Source: Megaleporinus macrocephalus (lineage: Eukaryota; Chordata; Actinopteri; Characiformes; Anostomidae). Taken from it: a stretch of DNA of 64,000 nucleotides. Positions 50,067 to 61,465 of this stretch are shown here, piece after piece. Numbering within the stretch: the first letter of the stretch is position 1; each line of letters begins with the position of its first letter. Location of the stretch: contig CM038706.1 of NCBI GenBank assembly GCA_021613375.1, forward strand, positions 18,605,366-18,669,365, given 5' to 3'. Made by a program: the position numbers and the translations under genes. Below the pieces are notes generated by a model that saw only the letters and a program-made list of their open reading frames with translations, had not been told where the DNA came from and did no database searches.

Positions 50067-50171
50067 AAAAACAGCAACACAAAGAAAAGAAACACAGTTT
50101 TTAAGAAATACTTTCAAGAAAGACGTATAGATATAAAAAGAGTGCTGAATAGAACAGAACATGCATAAAGT

Positions 50172-51486
50172 TCAGACAGAAAGAGAGAGGCCTGGAGGAG
50201 ACACGTCTGTGTGCTGCTCTGACTCTGAACTGGAGTTACGTGAGTCTGAATCCTCTGCTGAAGCATCTGAGTTTGAGTCCACTTGGCTTGCATCAAGGTT
50301 CTCTTCCTCTGATTCAGTATCAGGGTCCAGTAAAATCACATCACTTGGTTCTAATATGTGGTTTCTGTCTGTGTCGGTGTAACGACTACTGGTGGAAGGA
50401 TCCATGTTATTCTCATTATGGGAGTATTTCAGAATCTTTCTGTGCTCCCTCTTCAGTCCTTCAGACTCTAAAGGCACAGGGTGGAGTTTGGCTAGTACGT
50501 CCCTGACTGGTGATAAGAGAAAAAGAGGCATAGGAGGAGGGGTAGAGGTGCGAAGAAGAGGGGGAGGGGAAAGGGTATTATGAGCGAAAGGAGGAGAAGA
50601 AACAGTGGGCGTTGTTGGAAGAGAGGAAGGAGACTGAAAAGTATGCGTGACTAAAGGAGGGGAAGGAGAAAGAACTGTGGGTGAGGCTGGAGGAGAAGAC
50701 GGAGAGAAAATGGTAGGTGTGGCTGGAGGAGGCGGGGTATCTGGAGAATCTGGTATAATCTCCAGCCGGACCTCACAGGGCTCTACCGTGACATAGCTGG
50801 AGATGCTGGAGCTGAACTTCCTCAGCACTGGTGGGGTGGGACGCTGGGTAGAGGGCAAAGGAGGGGTCTCTCCATCACTGCCAGTGATAATGATGCAGGG
50901 GGGTTCATCCTTTCCCACGGACAGTGGACTGTAAGGAGGGCTAATTGTGGCCAGGAGGTCATCCAGGTCCAGTGAAGCGCGAGGCGTCCTCTCTGCCAGA
51001 GCCTGCTGCTCAAACTGCCTGGCTTGCTCCCTGACCGACAGCTTGGTGCTCCGGCCACTGAGCACCTCCATATCAACCTCAAGCTCCTCCCTGCTGTCCT
51101 TGAGCCCCTCCTGCCACTGTGTGGGGTCCCAGAGGGCCTGACGCCTGTCATAAATCTCACCCTCTCGAATGCGGGATGGCAAGGACCAGGAGAAGATCTG
51201 ACTTCCCGAGCTCACAGGGGATGAAGGATCAATGTCCCGGAATCTGTCCAGTCTGTTGCTCCCAGTGATGGTGTCAGGGCTACTGGCCATCCTGTCCTGG
51301 TACAGTGGGTTTTCAGTGATAAATGGGTGCAGGTCACACAGGAAGCTGATGTCGCTCTCAGATTTGTGCAGGTTGCAATGCAGCATGCCACTGATGTGAC
51401 GCTGCTTATGCCCAACAACTGCACCACAAGCCAAAGTGCCAATGAGTCTCCTCAGATCAGCTTCCTCAATGACTGATTTCCTGTGT
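50172..51486 (-). CDS. pcdh15: pcdh15 alternative tail exon CD1 (proline-rich, 437 aa)
   Basis: One uninterrupted exon encodes a long cytoplasmic tail that I assign to the CD1 isoform. The acceptor at gcctgcaccag starts the exon with A, completing AT+A (Ile), then HRKSVIEEADLRRL. Similarities to mammalian CD1 are an ENPLYQD motif (HNPLYKE in mammals), a DIDPSSPVS segment, an LPSRIREGEIYDRR then DPTQWQEG region, a Pro/Ser-rich middle (TPPPPATPT, SPPPLLRTSTPPPM) and a KREHRKILKY segment. The last 60 residues are acidic and serine-rich (DPDTESEEENLD, SSSESEQ). The protein ends GLSLSV, a possible PDZ ligand of hydrophobic-x-hydrophobic type rather than the mammalian STSL. Identity to mammalian CD1 is patchy by eye, so the assignment rests on motif order, position before CD2/CD3 and phase. 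A second acceptor six bases downstream is possible. Confidence 0.85.
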
Positions 51487-51812
51487 CTGGTGCAGGCAAT
51501 GTGATGAACAAACAAAAGAAAAAAGATTTGAAGGATGTGTATACAGTGTAAAAGAGGGATACAATGAAAAAGAAGTGGGGAAGCAGGGAATTTGTACATA
51601 CTTGCCATCCCAGAACACTTGCTGACTGAGCTGTTTGCCAAAATATACCTTGTATTTAAGGCTTCATTTACATATGTCGAACTGAAAGCTCTAACTTAAG
51701 CCCAGTAACACTTTGGTGGAACTTGGGGTGGGTAACATGATGGCTAGTTATTGTTAACTAGATTAATTTCATGACAATACATTTTACCCATTCTGTAAAT
51801 ATCATCAGACCT

Positions 51813-52257
51813 TAAAGGAGCAATGTGTAAGATTTTTAAACATAAACTAAAATCCTCAACAGAATGTGAAGAAATAACTGCTGCCTTATAGATCATTTAA
51901 AGACAGCTAGCTAATAAAATTAAGAGTCAACCCAGTGATGGTTGATGCCTTTGGCAAGTGACCATTAAAACGACTACCACTGCTATGGGCAACAAACCAT
52001 GTTCAACAAACAAAGGAAGCGATATAAACGGAAGCTAGACAAACGTTAACACTGGCACTCTTTTTTTCACCACTGGAGACACTCTTGGTGAGTACAGGGA
52101 TAAAATTTGAAGCTAAACTCACAACGCTTCCTCTAGCCCAGCAAGTAAACACTGAGATGGAGGGTCTGTGCAGTTCTTACAATAGGGGGAAACACCACAA
52201 TTTTTGGAGTATGAAGTTTGACAGGTTGTGTCATCTTACACATCGCTCCTTTAAAGA
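51813..52257. mobile_element. non-autonomous TIR element (TTAAAGGAGC family), copy 3
   Basis: The ends ccttaaaggagcaatgtgta and ttacacatcgctcctttaaa are near-perfect inverted repeats about 445 bp apart. The interior aligns with 16600-16930. There is no coding frame. It lies in the intron upstream of CD1, some 330 bases before the CD1 acceptor in transcript order. Confidence 0.75.
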
Positions 52258-52259
52258 AC

Positions 52260-55200
52260 ACTGACCAACTGCATATCTCGGTTATAAGGGGTTTACCTGG
52301 CAGCTCCAATGTGAGGCAACTGCCTTAGGATTAGGCTGCTGTCATTAAATATAACTTATAGTCTTATTTAGACCAGTTTGGCACTACTTAACATGTGTGG
52401 TGATCTGCAGAAGCCTTTCGGCTATCACTGCCTTTGACTTTGGAGAAAAAAAAAAGTAAAAAATGATATTTTCTAGTATTTTCTGTTCCAAAAACTAAAA
52501 TTATTATTTGTTACATGCTTGCTTTTAATTTGTATATATTCAAGTAAAGCAGCAGTTAGCAGGCAAGCCTTTCAGTAACCATGTTTTTGTTTTGGAGTGA
52601 ATTGAGAAAATGTTTTGAGCTTTAATTATATGACATTTTTGACATTTGTAAATATTAATTGCTATAAATAGAACACTACTAGCACTACCTATATGTAGAG
52701 GCATATTTTAGAGTTTTGGCCATAAAGAAGAGAAGCATTGTTCACGCATGCTCCCTAACGCAGCATGACTGAAAGAGACTCATCCTACAGCAGTGTTACG
52801 TACGCACGTGGGCATACAGCACCTCTAGCTTTATTCATGTGCACGTGTACACAGACTGAGGCAACAGCCAGTCTCAAGGTGAGGGATGTATAAAGCAGTA
52901 GTCCGTCATGAGGAGGGCACAAAAACACATTAATAATGTGAGGGGTTGGGAATGATGCCTGTGTATGCCTACAGAATTAAATACAGATGCTCTACACACA
53001 AGGATCTTCACTATGACTGCACCACTTACAGCATGTTTTTGTTCATTCCTCTTTACTCATTAAAAACAGACCTATGCTTTTCCTGCAGGATTAAGCAACA
53101 ATACACAAACAGGACTATTAGGTTGGGACTTGAACTACCAGCCACGAGAGCAAGTGGGGCAGTATTGTTAAAATTCACTATTAGTAACAAAGAGTGAAGG
53201 CTGAACAAGAGGGCTGTCTACAGAAAGAGACGGACAGAGAATAAAAATGTAAATAACTTACTGCAGTCTGAGTTGAGAGCAAAAGGAAAAAGAAATGAAT
53301 GGACGGAGAGAGAAAGACACACGCAGAGAGACACAGACAAACAGCAGGTGAATGTGAGCAGAAGCAGACAGACTCTGACAGAATACGAGACAGAGATGTG
53401 CATTTATATGAACAAAAGGGAAAGACAGGAGGAACGCCTTGCTATTAGACTTTCTCTTGATGCATGTGTTCCGTATGTATGTTATCTGTTACTATACAGT
53501 CATGTCAGATGCATATTAACGCAGCATGAGCACTGATTTACATAACCGATGAATAAACACTGGGTATATATGAATACATACATACGCTTGTCAGGATAAC
53601 TGGAGTAGCCCTACATAAATGTTTATAAACGCTCATCCCAATAGATGTCATCTGTTATAAAGGCTACTTTAGCTAACTTTCATTAAAACTGGCTAATGTA
53701 ACCTACTGGATTAAGCAGTTATAAACATTCATTATGTCAGGTGTCATGACAAGTTTATTCAGAATATTACCCTACAGCCTATATACCGTTCCGGTGTAAC
53801 CAAATACTGTTCATAGGGTAGCAATAACATGTTATTAATTAGCATGGAGGTGTTAATGAGAAGTCCTGGACTGTGTAGTTAATGACTGGCCACCTAGAGT
53901 CAAAGCGAAAATCAGGTTAAGCTATTGAAAAAATGCAGTGAAATATAATGAGAGTAATAAGCTTAAATTCCCAGAGTCTCCTGCTTGTTAATCCACTCAA
54001 ACTAAGGAAAATTGCTCTGGCTACCTTTGTGCTTGAATTAATAGATTAAAAAAAACATCTTTGGCACTGTCTCTTTGAGTTAACAGCTGCATTTATTCTG
54101 TTTATATTAAATCAACGCTCTATTTACCTGTGGGTACTACCAAAACCTCAACCATCAACAATTTATTACACGTTTAAGGGCATCTGTAACTTGGCAACGG
54201 GACCTCATGGCACTAAATGACCAAGATATGGGCTGTAACCTCACTGATCATATGGTGGACAAAAGCAAATCTAATTTAATTCAGACCTGAGAACCAATGA
54301 CAGAGAGAAATGTGGCGTTGTGCTTTGTGAGAGAGCCATAAATGCCCTTTATAGAAGAAAACCTCATCTCTCTTCTAAATGATGGATGCAGTCACTGCGG
54401 GCGGTTAAAGGCCATCTTGGCCAGCTTTCACTTCGTCTTGCTTCATGGATTCATTACCGCATTCTAAACTGGTAGGTGTTTTTCTGGCCATTTTTCAGTT
54501 TGACCAACCAGCTTGCTCTGATAAGCAATGACAGCTAAACGTGCAGGGCGGAGAAACTAGAGGAGAAATACACAAAGCTCCTGATAGCAATTTCAACACT
54601 GATACTACATCCACATGGTACACTACTGGAGGAATACAGTGCTAAGTGCATGTGGTGGTCAAAGTAAAATATTCAAAATGCTTTGCAGCAGAATAAATCA
54701 CTCCCATGAGTTGAAACTGAAATTGCAACCTTTAAAGAAGAGGTTGTGCGTTTGTTTCTCAACTAAATCTAGAAGATCAAAAAATAAACAGAATCGTAGC
54801 ATGTCAAATCTACCACTCTTGAACTAACAAAGGTTTCACAACAACATATGTGGTGTTTCATACACTCTTAACTAAACACACACTCACCAGAACACATTAA
54901 AGCTCATTGATTTGTCACACCAACCACAGACTCACAGGTACACAGCTTGAAATATTTGTCAGAATTCCACGTCTGCTCATGTTGGGTTTGGTCAAGTTCA
55001 GATGTTCAAATACATGTTGGGTTTGTTTCAGGTTCACATTTCATGGCAGGTTGTCACAGTCCACCCTACTTAATTCTTCCAGTCTACTTCATTACCTTCA
55101 ATCGGTCTGCTAGAGTCACCCACTCATGCTGTTGACAGAACTTAGCACTGAGGGTCATGAGGCCACGTTTGTGAGAAAATGTATTCAAAGGTTGAAATAT

Positions 55201-55490
55201 AATAGTGAATTCTTCCAGGAGAACGCAGTTCAGTGTAGCCCAAAGGATGTTTAAATTTCATGTGTTTGACTGAAAGTCTCTTTATACATTCAACATGTTA
55301 TTTTATTTTTAAGTAGTAATGACCATCATTGTTGTTGCTGTATGCCTATTTAACCGGTGCTATTCTGCCTTGTTTTATTTAACATGTTGGGCGATCATGG
55401 ATCAAGTTGGGTCATATTCAGATAGAACTTTGTTGATTTAGGTCAATTTTGGATAAAAATTTGATGATGCTCTGAAGTTTGGGTTTTTAG
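52260..55490 (-). other. pcdh15 intron, no exon recognised
   Basis: AT-rich intron with a purine-rich patch at 53215-53410. No conserved exon was seen. Confidence 0.5.
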
Positions 55491-55492
55491 GG

Positions 55493-57325
55493 TCGGACAG
55501 AGAGGTATCAGTCTGTGTTGGGGTTCAGACCAAGAGTTATCAGGCTGTACTGGGGTTTAGACAATAAGTTATCAGGCCATATTGGGGTTCATACAGATAG
55601 TTATCAGGCTGCATTGGGCTTTGGACAGAGATATAGGCTGTACTGGGGTTCAGACAGGGAGTTATCAGGCTGTATTGGGATTCAAACAGATAGTTAGCAG
55701 GCTGTATTGGGATACAGACAGGGAGTTATCAGGCTGTATTGGGAATCAGACAGGTAGTTATCAGGCTGTACTGGGCTTTGGACAGAGACATATCAGGCTG
55801 TATTGGGATTCAGACAGGGAGTTATCAGGCTGTATTGGGAATCAGACAGGTAGTTATCAGGCTGTACTGGGCTTTGGAGAGAGACATATCAGGCTGTATT
55901 GGGCTTTGGAGAGAGACATATCAGGCTGTATTGGGCTTTGGACAGAGACATATCAGGCTGTATTGGCGTTCGGACAGATAGTTATCAGGCTGTATTGGGA
56001 TTCAAACAGGTAGTTAGCAGGCTGTATTGGGATTCAGACAGGTAGTTATCAGGCTGTATTGGGGTTCAGACAGGGAGTTATTGGGCTGTATTGGGGTTTG
56101 GACAGGGAGTTATTGGGCTGTATTGGGGTTCGGACAGGGAGTTAATGGGCTGTATTGGGGTTCAGACAGGTAGTTATCAGGCTGTATTGGGGTTCGGACA
56201 GGGAGTTATTGGGCTGTATTGGGGTTCGGACAGGGAGTTAATGGGCTGTATTGGGGTTCAGACAGGGAGTTATTGGGCTGTATTGGGGTTCGGACAGGGA
56301 GTTAATGGGCTGTATTGGGGTTCAGAAAGGGAGTTAATGGGCTGTATTGGGGTTCAGACAGGGAGTTATTGGGCTGTATTGGGGTTCGGACAGGGAGTTA
56401 ATGGGCTGTATTGGGGTTCAGACAGGGAGTTATTGGGCTGTATTGGGGTTCGGACAGGGAGTTATTGGGCTGTATTGGGGTTCGGACAGGGAGTTAATGG
56501 GCTGTATTGGGGTTCAGACAGGTAGTTATCAGGCTGTATTGGGGTTCGGACAGGGAGTTATTGGGCTGTATTGGGGTTTGGACAGGGAGTTAATGGGCTG
56601 TATTGGGGTTCGGACAGGGAGTTAATGGGCTGTATTGGGGTTCGGACAGGTAGTTATCAGGCTGTATTGGGGTTCGGACAGGGAGTTATTGGGCTGTATT
56701 GGGGTTCGGACAGGGAGTTATTGGGCTGTATTGGGGTTCGGACAGGGAGTTATTGTGCTGTATTGGGGTTCGGAAAGGGAGTTATTAGGCTGTTTTGGGG
56801 TTCAGACAGGGAGTTATTGGGCTGTATTGGGATTCAGACAGGGAGTTATTGGGCTGTATTGGGATTCGGACAGGGAGTTATTGGGCTGTATTGGGGTTCG
56901 GACAGGGAGTTATTGGGCTGTATTGGGATTCAGACAGGGAGTTATTGGGCTGTATTGGGGTTCAGACAGGTAGTTATTGGGCTGTTTTGGGGTTTGGACA
57001 GGGAGTTATTGGGCTGTATTGGGGTTCGGACAGGGAATTATTGGGCTGTATTGGGGTTCGGACAGGGAGTTATTGGGCTGTATTGGGATTCAGACAGAGA
57101 GTTTTTCAGCTGTATTGGGGTTTGGACACTGAGTTATCAGGCTGCATTGGGGTTTCCGAGAGTTATCAGGGGTTCCGAGAGTTATCAGGGTTCAGACAGA
57201 GAGTTATGAGGCCGCATTGGGGTTCAGACAAAGAGTTATCAGGCTAAATTGGGGTTTGGACAGAGAGAACTTGGGCTGTATTGCCATTCTGACAGAAGGT
57301 TATCAGGCTGTATTTGAGATCAGAC
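55493..57325. repeat. minisatellite, 32-bp unit, about 57 copies
   Basis: The unit reads tattggggttcggacaggga then gttattgggctg on the + strand. Copies are more diverged at the left (atcaggctgtac variants) and very uniform from about 56080 to 57080. Because 32 is not divisible by 3 and the unit has no stop in any + frame, all three frames stay open and translate as a 32-residue repeat (GLYWGSDREL-like). This is an artefact, not a gene. The array ends about 80 bases from the donor of the 57408-57530 exon. There are no unique spacers, so it is not a CRISPR. Confidence 0.95.
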
Positions 57326-57407
57326 CAAAATTCCATGTCCAATTATAAGTCTAACACAACACTCATACTTTATAGTTTCTAAAGAACTGTGCAAACAGAT
57401 AACTCAC

Positions 57408-57530
57408 ATTTTGCTGTCTCCCAGCTCCTCGTAGAGATTGGCCTGAGCTGGAGGGGGAGCGGGTGCCGCTGACTTGCCAGCAGGAAGTGCCATCTGGATG
57501 CGGGCGGTTTTGGCACATTCCGCTTGTCTC
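57408..57530 (-). CDS. pcdh15: pcdh15 exon: shared juxtamembrane cytoplasmic segment
   Basis: This 123-nt exon encodes the first cytoplasmic stretch common to all tails. It reads [18 protein letters not shown], then [20 protein letters not shown], then SK. The KTARIQ motif, the Ala/Pro linker and LYEELGDS are characteristic of vertebrate PCDH15. The fish Pro run is shorter than the mammalian one. The acceptor is ttttttgtag, and the donor is AAAAT followed by gtgagtt. Phase is 2 in and 2 out. The last two bases (AT) can join either the CD1 exon or the exon at 28596-28713, so this donor is the branch point for tail choice. A 32-bp minisatellite starts about 80 bases into the downstream intron. 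Confidence 0.93.
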
Positions 57531-58010
57531 CTACAAAAAAATTGTCAATAAAGTTTCTTGTTTTCAACAGGTCACTCACAGGCACAACACAAACCCTTCT
57601 TTGTTGTTCCCTGCCAGCCAGGGCACAGATCAAATAAAGTTCCTCTAGCTCTCATCTGCCCTGTTTCTGCATGCTTTAATTGAAGAGTAGAAATTCCGGC
57701 CCGTTATTCAGGACCTTCCCCACCGAGCTTAGCTGAGGCGAAGAGAGTGATTACGAAGAAAGTGAGCACATTTCTTTGTACTCTGTGATTGTGATGAAAT
57801 CTGAGAGCAAGTCATTGCTTTTCTCTTTCAAACGGGTCTATAACTGCATTAGAATGGATAGCCTGAATAAGGATATCCTTTCACTGCTGTTCAACCTTTT
57901 GATTGGTGTGTTCACATTTAAAAGGCTGAGTTGAATAATGAGGATATCGAAGTTTCTTTTTCTTTTTTTTTTTTTGAGAATAACTAATGAAACATATGAA
58001 TAGCACTTAC

Positions 58011-58019
58011 TCTTTGAAT
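58011..58019 (-). CDS. pcdh15: pcdh15 9-nt microexon encoding Phe-Lys-Glu
   Basis: A nine-base exon, ATTCAAAGA, is flanked by cttcgtcag upstream and gtaagtgc downstream on the minus strand. The preceding exon ends in phase 2 with CA, and the following exon starts with G. Inclusion therefore gives Q-F-K-E-R-Q-A-E-C, which matches the mammalian juxtamembrane sequence Q-F-K-V-R-Q-A-E-C in position and length. Skipping leaves an in-frame Q-R-Q-A-E-C, so the exon can be optional. A polypyrimidine stretch lies about 30-50 bases upstream of the acceptor. It was found by frame logic rather than by length, and a transcript is needed for proof. The exact agreement of phase, splice sites and protein makes it convincing. 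Confidence 0.85.
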
Positions 58020-59915
58020 CTGACGAAGGGGTCCAGGCGCAGGCACAATGGGGTGGGAGAAAGAGAAGCAAAACAGAAGAGATTCATGAAAAGGAACAAG
58101 TGGTATTGTAAGATAATTAGCTCAGCAGTATTTCCTTATCAAAACATGACACAGAGTATAAATTAAAAATGGGGACTTCATAGGCTTTTCCCACTGCCTA
58201 TGCGAAGTCGCAGAGTTTTAATAATAATGTGGAGGCTCTTTCATGTTGCTTTAGATGACTCCACTGCTGCAGGTGGTGGAATACGCATTATTCCTCCCCT
58301 CTCCACTCCCCGCACGGTGATAAGCGCTGAGGCTGGAGAATAACCCGCACTTATCACACATCTCCCTCTACTGCACTGCTGAGAGCTGATTTCTCTCTCA
58401 GCGGCAATCTCTCGCTCTCTCTCTCCAGCCCCCAAACCCTCCTTTCTGAAGCCTCTCTCTCCCTATCTCTCCCTTCCTCTATCTCTCCCACTGTCGCATG
58501 TACACATCGTTCTCCAAGTCTGACCCCAGGACCCATGCTTACTATTAGAAAGTCACGCAGAATCTTTATCTCTGTTTCTGAGCGTTATTTATTTAACTAG
58601 AAAAAAAGTCATTATCCGCAAGAAAACAGATCTCACAGCAAGTTCAGGAGACGCAGACTCCATGCTAATTCTGAAGCAAACGCTTCAACAAACTTTGGCC
58701 TTTTCTTCTTAGCTGAAAGAAGCAGAAGATTTATGTTCATCTGTACTACTACACATCATCTTAGATCTCATCATCATCCTCATCATCAGGCTTACCAGGT
58801 GCAGGAATCCCAGGAGAACGTAAATTAAACACACATGAAGCCCTCGACTCAAAATAGGTCTTTAAGCATCTGTTCAGAGCACTCATGCATGTCTCTCTCT
58901 GCTTTGTCTCTTTCCTGTAAACACACTCGAAAGAATGAAGTGTTCCTGGAAGCAATGTTGTAGAAGAACCAGGAGCTTCCTTTTGGTCAACGCAACATAG
59001 CCACATGTTTAGCTCACTGGCTTTTGATATTAAAAAGCCTGTTTTTGGCAGGTAGGAGGACAAATGGCTTCATTCTTCTCTGATGCTGGTTCACATTATG
59101 ACTCATTCGGCGGAAATGACTTCTTTTCGCGTGATTTTGTGAGTCAAGACTTGCTAAGTCAAAACGAAGAGTTATTATTTGTTGAAAGAGTATGTGATTA
59201 TTTCAGCATAACAATAAATCATTAAGCGACAACACAATAACGCGGCCCACATTTGAGGAAATCAGTTAGCAGGCCTGACTTTCTGTAACACCTTCATTTT
59301 TGAGCTGGTGGGAGGAACTGAAATTGAGTTTCGTGCCAAGTGCATTTGGAAACAGCAATATTGCAAAATCCCTGTTTAATTTCACCAAACGCATCCTGGT
59401 CATTTGGACCTAATCGCCTGGATGTACACAAAGTCATTTAGAGTGGTTTGATGTGAAATAGTTTGCTGCAGACAAACGTACCGAGTTGGAAATATTCACA
59501 GCGGTGGTGATTAGTACCAGACGTCAGAAAAGATAAAAGCCTCTAAAAGCTCCCTCACAGAAAGTTAACGTGTGAAATGGTTAGGAACATTCTGCCTGAT
59601 CCCCGGGACATTGCTTTACAATGGATCTGACACTAAATGTTGAACTAAAATGCATTTCTTATTTTCACTAATGGTGGAGAGTCACATTGTAAGACAAAAC
59701 AGTCCCCCAACAAGAACTCTTTTTTTTTCAGATTGACCCCTATTGTACCATTATCAGCATTACATAGTTAAGTGCACTCATGGTTTTGGCCAATAAATAA
59801 AATGGTTATATTTGCATTCTAGACATTGTGACGCTGAGATCCTATTCCCACCACTGTAAATAAACCCTGAGTTTGACTTCTTCACATCGAATCACTGAAT
59901 GCAGAAATTGGTTTA
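58020..59915 (-). other. pcdh15 intron between TM exon and microexon
   Basis: 58240-58540 is C/T-rich. 59080-59620 is of balanced composition with long non-repetitive stretches but no fitting exon. A frame near 58761-59063 ends in an acidic run but lacks splice context. Confidence 0.4.
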
Positions 59916-59918
59916 ATA

Positions 59919-60361
59919 TACACTACTGTGCAAAAGTATTAGGCACCATAGCTTATTGTTTAAAAGCCTTTGTCTTAGCAATAAGTGTATCTTCATCAAT
60001 AAGAACACCAGACATCATTAGAAGAGATGTAAATAAGCATAAATAGCACAAAGTAGTATAAAGAAACCAGTTCCTGAAACAGTTCAACTCTCTCCAACGT
60101 GTTTCAACATCCCAGACATTGCACAAATTTATTTAATTCCTTCACCAACAATCTTGACTTGGATTAATAAAGTACTCAGTATTCAAATAATACTGGGTTT
60201 AAATTAAGACACTGACATGTGCAAAATCACTACATATTGTTTTAATTCTATTTGGATATTTAAAAATAAAGCTGAGCCACTAAAAGCTTCTTATAGAAAA
60301 ATAGCTTTTTAATAAAACAATGTCCCTAAAACAGTGCCTAAAACTTTTGCACAGTGCTGTA
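59919..60361. mobile_element. Tc1/mariner-like MITE (GTGCAAAAGTNTTAGGCAC ends)
   Basis: The left end tacactactgtgcaaaagta then ttaggcacc and right end gtgcctaaaacttttgcaca then gtgctgta are imperfect inverted repeats bounding 443 bp. This terminus type is widespread in fish and belongs to Tc1/mariner-like non-autonomous elements. There is no transposase. Confidence 0.8.
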
Positions 60362-60364
60362 GAC

Positions 60365-60779
60365 TCAAATGCTGATCTCCCATCTCAAATTTCTGAACAC
60401 TAGTCACTGATATATCACACAGATCTGTTCCCTGTATGATATGAGTGTCCTGCGTATTTATGATTGTAACTTCACTATCAGGTGCGAAAAGCAATTACTG
60501 TGGAAAGTTTCTCCCTTTTGCTTGTCTTTCGGACTTTTCCGAGATGTTGAACCTTGAATTGTAGAAGATGCTACAAAAAATGACTTGGTAATATGAACTG
60601 ATGTGTACATGAGACTAGAAAGTTCTATACTAAGTTCTATACTGTGTATTAATGCTTATTTCTGCATGTTTGTTAAAGCCTTTATAAAGTGTGGATCTAG
60701 TCGTCTGTGTGTTTGTATTTCCTCAGTTGTGTGTTGACACAACAGCTGATGACAGATGCACTGACCTGTGCTATAGCGT

Positions 60780-60846
<67 letters not shown>

Positions 60847-61465
60847 TACTATGAGACTCTCCTTCACTGTCCCTCTCTCTCTCTAGGCTTGTCTCTCTAG
60901 AGAGAGGGGAAGAGGCACGGAGCCAGATGCTGCATTGTGGAGAGGTTGGGTGAGGTGTGACGGAGCGGTGTGAAGAGCAGAGAGAATGCAGCAGATCTGT
61001 CACAAATGGCTGTAATTAATCTGCTTTCACACAGTGCTGGCGGGAAGATTAGCCCGTTAGCATGGCTAATTACAGAGAAAGACCCAGCTTAATACCTGGC
61101 ACCCATTTCCCATCGCCTTCTCCCTCTCTCCTTCTTCATCCATCACCTCTCTCTGTCTCTCTTCCCCTATCCCACTCTCTCTCTCTGTCCCCTGTTAAGA
61201 CTCTCTCTCTTTTGTGCCCCAGGCCCTTTACTCTAAACTCTCTTCAGCTACATCTCTCTTGACACTCTTAGCGCTCTCAGCATAGCAGGACGGATATTAA
61301 CTGAGGCGTACACAGAACATTGTAAAAGCATCCGTGACTCCAAGAACAAATGAAAGCGATTGCCGTGGATTCTTAGCTCCTGTCGTCGATGACCTTTGTC
61401 TTTCACAACATTTCCGATCGCACATTGTAATCATACTGCTTGCTGCTAACAATGGTCGTACTCAC
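60365..61465 (-). other. pcdh15 intron flanking the TM exon donor
   Basis: Contains the (CT)n microsatellite, and a C/T-rich patch at 61105-61262 about 200 bases downstream of the TM exon donor in transcript order. No additional exon was recognised. Confidence 0.5.
60780..60842. repeat. (CT)n microsatellite
   Basis: About 31 uninterrupted CT units. Confidence 0.95.

Noticed and set aside
50822..51160. 112-codon minus frame and + frames across CD1
   Set aside because: These are shadows of the CD1 coding exon. The long frame carries the ENPLY and proline-rich motifs.
55515..57247. CRISPR-like array or repetitive protein gene
   Set aside because: The repeats are contiguous with no spacers, lie in a vertebrate intron, and are equally open in three frames.
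58761..59063. Minus-strand frame ending PGKPDDEDDDEI as an extra tail exon
   Set aside because: It lies between the TM exon and the microexon, whose junction is already in frame. I see no acceptor and phase that would fit, and no similarity to a known PCDH15 tail.
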